Of a DNA stretch of 44,134 nucleotides, positions 1 to 9,199 are shown piece by piece. The notes beneath the pieces were generated by a model. It ran no database searches and had not been told where the DNA came from. It was given only the letters and a program-made list of their open reading frames with translations. Made by a program: the position numbers and the translations under genes. Location of the stretch: positions 1 through 44,134 of the forward strand of contig JAAYRS010000050.1 in NCBI GenBank assembly GCA_012518645.1. The letters run 5' to 3'. This DNA comes from Bacillota bacterium. Its GTDB lineage: Bacteria > Bacillota > Limnochordia > Darwinibacteriales > Darwinibacteriaceae. Within the stretch, counting starts at the first letter, position 1, and each line of letters starts with the position of its first letter.

Positions 1-663
1 AAGCATTCCCAACCATGATCACGGAGAACTGGATTAGCGCCCACGTCAATGCCTACAATTACTTCGGTGGAGTTACGAGAATTATCATTCCCGACAACTT
101 GAAAACCGGGGTGATCAAGAATACCCGTTTCGAAACCGTTTTAAACCGCAGCTACAACGAGATGGCCGCCTACTACGGTACCGCAATCATTCCCACAAGG
201 GTCAATCACCCAAAGGACAAGCCTAATGTGGCAGGCACTGTAGGTCATACCGAAACCTTGACCTGCGCCGCCCTGAAAAATAAAAAGTTCTTTAGTATTC
301 AAGAATTAAACGAAGCAATATCCAGCAAACCAAAAGAATTCAATTCCAAGCCTTTCCAAAAAAGGCAAGGAAGTAGATTGACTGCATTCCTGGATGAAGA
401 AAAGTCATTTCCCAAGCCTTTACCCGCTTCCCCACACGAACTGGCAGTATGGTCGACTGCCACGGTTCGATCTGATTATCTCATAACCGATGGTAAACAA
501 GTACTCCGTCCCATTTGATTTAATTGGAAAAGAGGTTCATGTTCGGTTAACTAGCCATACCGTGGAGGCCTTCTTTAACGGTTCAAGGGTCGCCTCCTTT
601 TCACGGAAACAATGCAGAAAAGCGACCTCATCATTAAAGTTGATACAGCTGATTGCAAACTAA
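1..663 (+). pseudogene. IS21-family transposase IstA, C-terminal part, frameshifted
   Basis: Frame open to the window edge (AFPTMITENWISAHVNAYNYFGGVTRIIIPDNLKTGV, IstA-like). Stops at 518, but the family C-terminal motif continues in another frame from about 490: MVNKYSVPFDLIGKEVHVRLTSHTVEAFFNGSRVASFSR, stop at 661-663. Confidence 0.85.
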
Positions 664-1165
664 GGCCCAAATGCTGCGTTTATCTACCTATAAATTCATC
701 GAGCAGGGACACCACTTGATTCTTGAAGGGGCATCGGGCAACGTAAAGATTTGGATTGCTTGCGCAATTGATATTGCCGCCTGCCGCAAACTTAAAAGTG
801 TTCGTTACATACGGATGCCGGAGCTGTTAACAGAACTTAACGTGGTAAAAGGTATGGGCACTTTCAAAAAGGCAATCAAGGCATTCCAAAAACCTGATCA
901 CCTCATCGTAGATAAATGGCTGATTCGTTGCCTTACGACACAGGAATCATATGATCTTTTGGAGATCATCGGGGCCAGAATCTATTTTGGTTCCCAGATT
1001 CTGTGCACGCAGTATGCCCCAAAGGGCTGGTACGAACGGATAAGCCCCTCCAACGACGCGCCAATCCCAGAGGCAATAATTGACAGAATCATCCATAACG
1101 CTGTTGAAATCATTATTGGCGACAACGTCTCCATGAGAAAAAGACATGGTCTGAAAGCCATCTGA
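653..1165 (+). pseudogene. IS21-family helper ATPase IstB, N-terminally truncated, degenerate ATPase motifs
   Basis: IstB-like LILEGASGNVKIWIACAIDIAACRKLKSVRYIRMPELL...HLIVDKWL...LLEIIGARIYFGSQILCTQ...IIDRIIHNAVEI. The N-terminal ~90 aa typical of IstB are absent. Confidence 0.8.
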
Positions 1166-1228
1166 AGGAGCCAGGCGAGCCGGGATAAGCTAAAGTAAAA
1201 ATAGGGACTAAAGAGGGTGGCACCCGGT

Positions 1229-1270
1229 CCGTGACACTGGCCTTATTTATCCGTGAACATGGCCTTATTT
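1229..1270 (+). repeat. Two near-identical 20-bp direct repeats, probable IS21 terminal repeats
   Basis: CCGTGACACTGGCCTTATTT (1229-1248) and CCGTGAACATGGCCTTATTT (1251-1270), 22-bp period, just downstream of the istB remnant. IS21 ends often carry multiple repeats. Confidence 0.55.
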
Positions 1271-1382
1271 GATAGTAATACAGAGTTAATCGTGATCACG
1301 GCGGATTCAAGACCAAAAAAACATCCAAAGTTACTCTAGCACCTGGTCTTACCTCAATTCCTAAATCCCCCTGTTTTACCAT

Positions 1383-2117
1383 CTACAAAAATTTTTCTAA
1401 CGCTATTGCAAAATCTTTATAATCTCTTATATCAATACACTTAATGCCAGATTTCAAAACTGGCTCATCATTACCGCCATGACCAAAATCATCTCCAACA
1501 TAGAGAATTTCATCTTTCGACACATTCTTTTTCTCCGCAAATTCTCTTAGGGCAAAATATTTGTTATAAGGTTTCGGCACAATATCAAAGGATGAAGAAC
1601 CGCCGATAAACACATTATAACTTTTAAAGCCTTGTTTTACCGTTTCATATATTTTCCGTCTTTTAGAACGATCAGGATCAAACCTGAGTTTTTCTTGAAG
1701 CGACGCTTTTGTCCCTAACAAAGGATAGGTGATTACTCCAGATTCGTGAAATTCAACCGTATCACCCTTGAATTCTGCATAAGAGGTTTCTCCGCGGATT
1801 TTATTGGCAATTTCCAAGATCTCCGATCGTCTAGCTGGCACTTTATGATTCTTAATAAGCTTAAACTGCGTCAAACCACTTTTTAGGATGGTAGTCGATT
1901 CCTGCATCCCATAATTTCCTATAATATCAATTGGAAATTCTTTCAACTGGTGGTACACTCTTTCACAAGAACCGGCTGCGACCATAACAACAAAATAATC
2001 CTCTTTAAGTTTTGCCAAAACATTTCTATTTCGGGCATCGATCGGCGTTTTATGTTGAGTCAAGGTCCCATCTAGATCAAATCCAATAAGCTTTATTCTT
2101 TTTGACATCTCAGACAA
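1383..2117 (-). CDS. HAD-superfamily hydrolase (type IIB, phosphomannomutase-like)
   Basis: FDLDGTLTQ HAD motif I; GGSSSFDIVPKPYNKYFAL and ILYVGDDFGHGGNDEPVL resemble the PMM/HAD-IIB C-terminus. Confidence 0.75.
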   Translation of the reverse strand: MSEMSKRIKLIGFDLDGTLTQHKTPIDARNRNVLAKLKEDYFVVMVAAGSCERVYHQLKEFPIDIIGNYGMQESTTILKSGLTQFKLIKNHKVPARRSEILEIANKIRGETSYAEFKGDTVEFHESGVITYPLLGTKASLQEKLRFDPDRSKRRKIYETVKQGFKSYNVFIGGSSSFDIVPKPYNKYFALREFAEKKNVSKDEILYVGDDFGHGGNDEPVLKSGIKCIDIRDYKDFAIALEKFL

Positions 2118-2322
2118 TAAACCCCCTTATTATACTGGTCCAAATCCTAGGATCGTTTTGGTGCAAAAACTTCGTAATGCGCCTTTGCCTGTCAATAGTC
2201 ATTTGCGAAAATCACATGGAAATACATGTTTATAAAAACAAAATCATAACGTAAGGAAAATGAACAGGCATACCTTGTGAACGTCCCTGAACGTCAACAT
2301 AAAGTGCAAAATTACGCTCATT

Positions 2323-3069
2323 TTAGACCTTTTTCGCCACATCCACAACCCAATCTGGATGGTCCGAACATATTCCATCCGCACCAATTTGCACTAATCT
2401 CTTAATTTCGGATTTAGAATTGGAAGTTGCAAGAACAACGAGGTTATGATTATGCGCTTTTGCAATTAATGCTTCGTCTAGTTGCGTGTTTCTGGGCAAA
2501 ATAGGGTGGATTACATCTGCCCGTGCTATCTGTGCAGCCCTTAGCCAATCAATTGAATTATGTCGATACAGGATACCAGTCTTGAGATTGCTTTCCATGA
2601 TTTTAAATTGGCGAACAATTGAATGGTTAAACGAGATTATTTCTACCTGCTTCAGTGAACCATATTTCTCGATTATACTAAGAACTGAAAATATATTTTT
2701 TTCGTCTTCCCAGCCAACTTCGTCCTTAATCTCTATCATGGCACCTACTTTTCCATTTAAGTATTTCAACTCATCCGAAAAAAGGGGGATTCTAGTCCTT
2801 TTATATTCCGGTGAATACCACCCGCCTGCATCGAGTAAGCACAACTGCGCATGTGTTAAATCACTTACTTTTCCCCTACCATTTGTCGTTCTATCCACAT
2901 GTTCATCGTGAATAACCACAACGCGACCGTCAGCTGTTAATCGCAAATCAAATTCCACTGAAGTTGCACCCAATTCAACAGCCTTTTTAAAGGAAGACAT
3001 AGTGTTTTCCGGGGCATAGGCTGCAGCCCCTCGATGTCCAACAATTTCGAATCTCTCAAACATGTACAT
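2323..3069 (-). CDS. Glycerophosphodiester phosphodiesterase (GDPD)
   Basis: VGHRGAAAYAPENTMSSFKKAVELGATSVEFDLRLTADGRVVVIHDEHVDRTTNGRG is the canonical GDPD N-terminus. Confidence 0.93.
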   Translation of the reverse strand: MYMFERFEIVGHRGAAAYAPENTMSSFKKAVELGATSVEFDLRLTADGRVVVIHDEHVDRTTNGRGKVSDLTHAQLCLLDAGGWYSPEYKRTRIPLFSDELKYLNGKVGAMIEIKDEVGWEDEKNIFSVLSIIEKYGSLKQVEIISFNHSIVRQFKIMESNLKTGILYRHNSIDWLRAAQIARADVIHPILPRNTQLDEALIAKAHNHNLVVLATSNSKSEIKRLVQIGADGICSDHPDWVVDVAKKV

Positions 3070-3116
3070 TACCGCAGTTCATCCCTTCGCAAATAACGTT
3101 TTTCTTCTAATGTTCT

Positions 3117-3974
3117 TTAACCCTTTATTCCAGTTGATGCCACCCCTCGAACAAAATATTTTTGACTGAAAAGAAATACAATAACCGAAGGAATCAACGC
3201 TATGGCCGAAGCAGCCATAAGATAATGCCAGGGAACTCCCCCAGTCTCACTAGCCATTTTAAAACGAGATAGGCCTATAGGAATTGTCCTGAACCTATCG
3301 GAGTGGGTCACAATGAGCGGATAGAAATAGCTATTGTAATGGGAGATGAATCCAAATACCATAAATGTAATAATCGTAGGTACACTTAACGGAATCATAA
3401 CGTGGCGAATAATCGTTAGGTGAGAGCCTCCATCAATTTTTACTGCATCTAATAAATCTTGAGGGATTTGCATGAAGGCTTGCCTCACTAAAAATATCCC
3501 AAAAGGGCTTGTCAACATTGGAATGATCAGTCCATAATAGGAATCTATCCAACCAAAATTAGATACCATCAAGTAGACCGGTATTATTCTGACTTCAAGC
3601 CTTACCATCATCAAGGAAAGCACACTTAGAAAAAGAAGGTTTTTACCAGGAAAAGTAAGCCTGGCAAAGGCATAGGCAGCTAAAATAACTGTGAAAAATT
3701 GCCCGATTATGATAGACGTAGATACAAATATACTATTAAACATGTACTTCGAAAAGGGGGCTTGCACCCATGCTTCGGTATAATTAGACCATTGTGGCTT
3801 AGCAGGTAACCAAACAATAGGCACCTCAAAAATCTCCAAGGGCTTTTTCAGTGAACTCGAAATCATCCAAAAAAAAGGAAGTGCAACCAGAATTGCAAAG
3901 AGGAGAATGATTACAAATCGAAAAACCTTCCCAATTTCCTTTTGAAATAGACGATGTGTTTGGTAGATTTTCAA
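3117..3974 (-). CDS. Carbohydrate/glycerol-phosphate ABC transporter permease (UgpE/MalG-like)
   Basis: Multiple TM helices, EAA-loop region LLDAVKIDGGSHLTIIRHVMIPLSVPTI. Confidence 0.88.
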   Translation of the reverse strand: MKIYQTHRLFQKEIGKVFRFVIILLFAILVALPFFWMISSSLKKPLEIFEVPIVWLPAKPQWSNYTEAWVQAPFSKYMFNSIFVSTSIIIGQFFTVILAAYAFARLTFPGKNLLFLSVLSLMMVRLEVRIIPVYLMVSNFGWIDSYYGLIIPMLTSPFGIFLVRQAFMQIPQDLLDAVKIDGGSHLTIIRHVMIPLSVPTIITFMVFGFISHYNSYFYPLIVTHSDRFRTIPIGLSRFKMASETGGVPWHYLMAASAIALIPSVIVFLFSQKYFVRGVASTGIKG

Positions 3975-3985
3975 GTTTCTTCACC

Positions 3986-4867
3986 TCAAATTTCATAATG
4001 AACCCATTTAGTCGACAATCTAAACTGCGAAATTGTAAAGATTAGCAACATCACCAAAGTGACTGTTGAAATAGCGGCCGCGGAGCCACCCTGGAAGGCA
4101 TTGAATGCACGTTGATAAATATAGTAAACTAAAAGATTTGTGCTGTTTGCAGGACCACCATCTGTTAAAACCGCCGGTAAATCAAATTCTGTTATAGTTT
4201 CAATGACCAAAATCACTAACACAAACAGAGTTGTCGACGATAACAACGGTAACGTAATGTACACAAGCTTTTTCAACGGGCCGGCACCATCAATTTCTGC
4301 AACCTCATACATTTCCTGCGGAATATTCTGTAACCCACCGATATATAGAACAGAAAAGTACCCAATTCCTTTCCATATTGAAATCAAACCAAGAGCAGGT
4401 AATGCCCAATTAACACTGTAAAACCAACCGGGGCCCAAAATTCCGAGTTTTCCAAGTAAAAAATTGACTAACCCATATTCCGGTTCCAAAATATACATCC
4501 ATAGAAAGGCAATATTGACTGTAGGAACGATCCAAGGAACAAAAAAAAGTCCTCTAAAAACGTTTTGGCCAAAAACACCTTTTGTAAGTAACAAAGCCAA
4601 GGATAAAGACAGGATTATTGTAGGCGGTATTTTAAGTAAGGCATAAAAAAACGTATTTTTTATCACTTTCGGAAATAGGCTATAGGAGGTAAATAGGTCC
4701 TTATAGTTTTTAAAAGCCACATATGTCTTCTGAGTAACAAAATTCCATTTATGAAGACTAATCTCCACGTTTTGAACCACCGGAATTAGACCAAAAACCA
4801 CAACAAGGGTCATAGCCGGAAGTATCAGTAGGTAAGGCACCAAGTGTTTTTCGTAAAAGCGTTTCAT
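3986..4867 (-). CDS. Carbohydrate/glycerol-phosphate ABC transporter permease (UgpA/MalF-like)
   Basis: LILPAMTLVVVFGLIPVVQ N-terminus; EAA loop EMYEVAEIDGAGPLKKLVYITLPLL. Confidence 0.88.
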   Translation of the reverse strand: MKRFYEKHLVPYLLILPAMTLVVVFGLIPVVQNVEISLHKWNFVTQKTYVAFKNYKDLFTSYSLFPKVIKNTFFYALLKIPPTIILSLSLALLLTKGVFGQNVFRGLFFVPWIVPTVNIAFLWMYILEPEYGLVNFLLGKLGILGPGWFYSVNWALPALGLISIWKGIGYFSVLYIGGLQNIPQEMYEVAEIDGAGPLKKLVYITLPLLSSTTLFVLVILVIETITEFDLPAVLTDGGPANSTNLLVYYIYQRAFNAFQGGSAAAISTVTLVMLLIFTISQFRLSTKWVHYEI

Positions 4868-4893
4868 AAATAAACTACCCCCCCAATAAATTA

Positions 4894-4929
4894 TTGTATC
4901 TTGGGGCTTTATAAAGCCCCAAGATACAA
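4894..4929. repeat. Perfect 36-bp palindrome between binding-protein and permease genes
   Basis: TTGTATCTTGGGGCTTTA|TAAAGCCCCAAGATACAA, 18+18 bp with no mismatch. Confidence 0.95.
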
Positions 4930-4963
4930 CTCACCTTCTTAATACCACTTCCCCTTTTATTTA

Positions 4964-6223
4964 TCAATTAATCAACTTAATTGCCTCTTCCAAAACTTCA
5001 AAAGCGTCAACTTGACTAATAACAATTTCTTGAACGGCACTCTCGAAAACATTGATAATGTCAAGGAATACTTCTGAAGAAGGTATTTTTTGGGCGTACG
5101 GCAATTGATTAACAGCAGTTTTGTAATTTGGCTTTTCACTATAAAAATCAGTCATTTCAGGTGTATCAAGTGCTGGCAAGCAAGTTGGCATATACCCCGT
5201 ACTTTGGGACCAAAACGCTTGTGTGTCGGCTTGAACAAAGTATTTGATTACCTCCCAAGCGGCATCTTTTTGCTCCTTAGTTAGATTTTCAGCCATGAAC
5301 AGGCTTCCCCCGCCGTTAGGTACAACAAATTCACTATCCTTAAATCGAGGTACAAAAGCCGTTTTTAGATTTAATTCTTCATCAAATCCTGCCAGAGAGC
5401 CAATTGACTGTATATACATGCTGATTTTCCCTTGGTTAAAATCTGCACGGGCTCGATCGCCAGCGCTAAACACCGTTCCTGCATAGACCCTCGCGGTGCG
5501 ACTTACATTTACCATATCCGAAATTAGATTTAATACCTCGGCAACTTCCGCAGATGCAAACATCGGTGTACCTGTTTCAGGATCAGCCAAATTACCACCA
5601 TTTGACCATATCATGGGTGTGAGTGTCCACCAATGTAAGTTGGGACTAAACCCATGTCTTATTATCCTGCCATCATCATCGACAATAGTTAACTTTTCGC
5701 TATACTCAATTAATTCCTCCCAGGTTTCTGGGGCCTCGGTTCCCAAACCAGCTTCTATAAAATGATCTACATTATAGTAAAGCACCGGGTTACTTCTGTT
5801 AAAGGGAATTGCCAAAAATTGATCTTTGTACCAGCTATCTACAAGTAATCCCGGTTGGAAATGTTCAAAACCGATCTCAGGATCATCTTCTAAATACCCG
5901 CTTAAATCCGCGAGAGCACCAGTCGGTCCGAAAACTCCCGTCCCCTCGATAGGAAGCTGAACTAACGCGGGAGGATTCTTTGCTGCAATTGAAGCCATAA
6001 ATTTCTGTTGTAAATCGTAGTAAGAACCTTGATAATGCACGTGGAGTTCTACATCGTTTTGACTTGCATTAAATTCCTCAGCAATTTTCTCCAATGTTGG
6101 CCCCGGAATACCACCCATTGCATGCCAAAGATCAATTTTGATTGGGGCTGCATTAACCGATTGTATTCCAAAACTTAGAACACACAATACTAACACACCA
6201 AATAACAGTTTTTTTGGTTTCAT
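4964..6223 (-). CDS. Extracellular solute-binding protein, UgpB-like
   Basis: HVHYQGSYYDLQQKFMASIAAKNPPALVQLPIEGTGVFGPTGALADLSGYL...FLAIPFNRSNPVLYYNVDHFIEAGL. Start moved to MKPKKLLF (signal peptide), preceded by AAAGGAGTG. Confidence 0.88.
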   Translation of the reverse strand: MKPKKLLFGVLVLCVLSFGIQSVNAAPIKIDLWHAMGGIPGPTLEKIAEEFNASQNDVELHVHYQGSYYDLQQKFMASIAAKNPPALVQLPIEGTGVFGPTGALADLSGYLEDDPEIGFEHFQPGLLVDSWYKDQFLAIPFNRSNPVLYYNVDHFIEAGLGTEAPETWEELIEYSEKLTIVDDDGRIIRHGFSPNLHWWTLTPMIWSNGGNLADPETGTPMFASAEVAEVLNLISDMVNVSRTARVYAGTVFSAGDRARADFNQGKISMYIQSIGSLAGFDEELNLKTAFVPRFKDSEFVVPNGGGSLFMAENLTKEQKDAAWEVIKYFVQADTQAFWSQSTGYMPTCLPALDTPEMTDFYSEKPNYKTAVNQLPYAQKIPSSEVFLDIINVFESAVQEIVISQVDAFEVLEEAIKLIN

Positions 6224-6368
6224 TAACAAACACTCCTTTGAGATTTTTGGTATAACACGAAACAGTTTTTTCCATATCACCTCTTTTCTCCTCAAAAACC
6301 GGAACAACTTATTAGCGTGTTGCAACCATCATCACATACCTCAAGAAATATATTGTTCTTCATCTGTA

Positions 6369-7712
6369 TCACTCTTTGAAAATCAGCATATCAGCATAGG
6401 TCTTCAAAAAATTTAAATCCCACAGCAGCTGCAAAATGGTGTAGCGAGCCCGAATTTCTTTAGCATATAATAAGGCTTCATAGACCAACGTTTGATCCAG
6501 TCCCACCTCTGATGGTGCAGTAAAGCCTCCTACATCCGCCAGAAGTTTAGCAATTTGCCCCGGATCCGGAACAGCGTTTAGTACCTCAACAATCTCTTCC
6601 CAACGTTCCGCAATAACTCTTATCCGTTGTTTATGCTGCTCAATATTGTTTTTCTGCGACTTTTGTTCCAAAAGAATTACTTCCTGGGCCCCATCCCTGT
6701 ACATTTCCTTGATTTCGTTTTCCCAATTATCTAGGGCCGGGGGATTTATGTTGGCTATTATACCTGGATCCAATTCCTCTTGCCGCAAATATTTATACAG
6801 TTCGGCAATTAGTACAGTCGCAATACCCACCTTTATTCCGTGTAGAATAGACGGCTTGTTTTCGAATTGAAATCTCACCTCCCAAAAATGGGATAAATGA
6901 TGCTCGCTGCCCGCAGATGGCCTGGAGCTGCCGGCATAACCCATAGCAATACCGGAAAGAACCAAGGCTTCCATTAATTCCGCAATGGCTTCCGGTTTCC
7001 CAACATCGATCCCTTTCCGCACAGCAATAGCTTTCTCTAGGCTGTGTTTTGCTAATTCCACAACCTTTGCACAATAATATTCGTTATTTATTATCCTTGA
7101 AAGCTGCCAATCCGCTAAACAAGTGTACTTGCCAATCAGGTCACTATAGCCTGCAATGATCATGTTCTTGGGCGCCGTTGCTAAAATATTTACATCCGCG
7201 ATGATCGCCTGGGGCATCTCGCAGTTAAACGTTGTCTTATAATTGGACTTAAGTAAAGCTGCCCCCTTGGAAGCCAAGCCGTCTGTAGAAGGAGCCGTGG
7301 CCACAATATAATAGGGGATCTTAAGCCGATAACTAACAAAGCGGCATAGATCTATAATTGTGCCCGTACCCACCGCTATTATCAAATCCGTATCGGGATG
7401 CATATTCATTAAAAGGCTTCCCGCTGCGCGCTCATCGGGGATTAATTCACCGTCTTGAAAAACGTGCGAAGAGTAACTTATATCTTTCTCAGAAAGAAGT
7501 GATAAGAGCTTTGAACCAGCTACTCTGTAAGTATTATGATCCGATACAACGAAAGGCCGCTTAAATTCATCTTTTCGAAGCATTGAACCTATTTTTTCCA
7601 AAGCACCTGCGGAGATTTCTACAGTGCCAAGTTTAACCTCATGAGTCCTGCCGCAATCGCAATGAAATGCTTGCCCTAAAACATCAGTTAATTCCATCTC
7701 GCTTATGTCCAT
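6369..7712 (-). CDS. sn-glycerol-1-phosphate dehydrogenase (AraM/EgsA family)
   Basis: AVGTGTIIDLCRFVSYRLKIPYYIVATAPSTDGLASKGAALL; DLIGKYTCLADWQLS; metal-ligand regions GSEHHLSHFWE and ILHGIKVGIATVL. Start moved to MDISEM. Confidence 0.88.
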   Translation of the reverse strand: MDISEMELTDVLGQAFHCDCGRTHEVKLGTVEISAGALEKIGSMLRKDEFKRPFVVSDHNTYRVAGSKLLSLLSEKDISYSSHVFQDGELIPDERAAGSLLMNMHPDTDLIIAVGTGTIIDLCRFVSYRLKIPYYIVATAPSTDGLASKGAALLKSNYKTTFNCEMPQAIIADVNILATAPKNMIIAGYSDLIGKYTCLADWQLSRIINNEYYCAKVVELAKHSLEKAIAVRKGIDVGKPEAIAELMEALVLSGIAMGYAGSSRPSAGSEHHLSHFWEVRFQFENKPSILHGIKVGIATVLIAELYKYLRQEELDPGIIANINPPALDNWENEIKEMYRDGAQEVILLEQKSQKNNIEQHKQRIRVIAERWEEIVEVLNAVPDPGQIAKLLADVGGFTAPSEVGLDQTLVYEALLYAKEIRARYTILQLLWDLNFLKTYADMLIFKE

Positions 7713-8393
7713 TTTCGTCCTCTTTTCTCCTTCGGCGCCGTATGTTATTACCACCTCTGGTTTTTATCCCAACTAGTTTTCTTTATCTTCATAAGACTAC
7801 CAATTCTAAGAGCATGTTGAAATCTTGTTTTAAACGGATTGTTTATGCCCCTTAGTGCCCATTTCGTCATAATCATGCACATAATAGCTTTATGCCTGCT
7901 TTTAAGATAATATTGATAGATTATCTACCAAACTCGTTTTTGGTATTTATAATTTGTCGTTCAATTTGATCATACCAGAAGGCCCTTTTCCGCATCATAT
8001 CCATTTTTATTTAGTGCCTTATCTACATATAGTTTGATTTCATTGTGTTAAACGTATTAAATACCTCTGCAGCGGAGTAGGGAGCAGTCCTTTATAATGG
8101 GCCATCTATATTACTAACCTTAACGGATACGCAACATTAGTATATATTTTGCTCTTGTATTTTACAAGGTGTTGTGCTAATCTTGAATAAAGAGCATGAT
8201 CCCGCAGCATTTTTGGCATATGTAAGCACAAACACGCATCCAAAAGAGCAAAAATATCTATTTCTTGGTAAAATCGAATTTCTGAAACGGTTTTTATCAA
8301 ACAGAAAATGTCTGTTTTTTTAAACTTTCATAAGGAAGAATCCGGAGTCCAATTGGGGTCAGCGCTTTCTTCGACTAAAAAGGGAGGATTTTC

Positions 8394-9188
8394 ATGATTA
8401 AAGAACTATTAGCCCAAAAAAAAGTGACAGTTGCCGGCCATCGGGGATATAAAGCTAAATTCCCGGAAAACACCATTTTATCCTTTGCTGAGGCTATAAA
8501 ATTAGGGGTGGATATGCTGGAGATTGACCTTAATATGACTCGGGACAAAGAGATTATTATCATCCACGATACAACCTTGGATCGTACTACTAACGGGAGC
8601 GGTCCTGTTAGAAACTATACGCTTGCTGAAATTAAAAAATTAGACGCCGGAAGTTGGTTTGAAGGCCGTTTTAAGAATTTAACGGTGCCAACTTTGCTGG
8701 AATTGATTCAACTGCTGCAGGATGATGCTCAAATGCTCTTAAACGTAGAAATTAAGGACCGGACCGAGGAAATGGCGGATGCCGCCGTAAAGCTTTTAGC
8801 AAAGGAGGGCCTAATCGAAAGATGTGTCTTCACTTGTTTTGATGCTGCCATCCTGGGCTACATATCCGATAAATACAGTTTGAAAACCCAAGGCTTTCCA
8901 GGACATAAAATGGACAATTTCATTCCCGGCGAAAACGGCACCTACGGAAAAATGTGGGCAGTTGGAATTGAAATGAGCCTGTTAACTCCTAGGCTGGTGC
9001 AAGAATTTCAAGAAAGAAACATTCTGGCCTGGTCCTATTGCCCCGACACCGATGCTGAAGTAATGCATTCTCTTGATTGCGGGGCCACTTTGATGACTTG
9101 TAACGATCCGCGGCCGGCTTTGAGGATTTTAAGAAAAAAAGGACTGCGGCGGTTAACCGAGTCCTCTGAATTTATTAAAGAAATATAA
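8394..9188 (+). CDS. Glycerophosphodiester phosphodiesterase (second GDPD)
   Basis: VAGHRGYKAKFPENTILSFAEAIKLGVDMLEIDLNMTRDKEIIIIHDTTLDRTTNGSG. Confidence 0.93.
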   Translation: MIKELLAQKKVTVAGHRGYKAKFPENTILSFAEAIKLGVDMLEIDLNMTRDKEIIIIHDTTLDRTTNGSGPVRNYTLAEIKKLDAGSWFEGRFKNLTVPTLLELIQLLQDDAQMLLNVEIKDRTEEMADAAVKLLAKEGLIERCVFTCFDAAILGYISDKYSLKTQGFPGHKMDNFIPGENGTYGKMWAVGIEMSLLTPRLVQEFQERNILAWSYCPDTDAEVMHSLDCGATLMTCNDPRPALRILRKKGLRRLTESSEFIKEI

Positions 9189-9199
9189 GGGTGAGATCA

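Noticed and set aside
1-1270. Intact IS21 insertion sequence
   Set aside because: istA frameshift, istB N-terminal loss and damaged Walker motifs show a dead remnant.
8106-8300. 64-aa minus-strand ORF in the long divergent intergenic region
   Set aside because: No convincing SD or family resemblance; not supported as coding.
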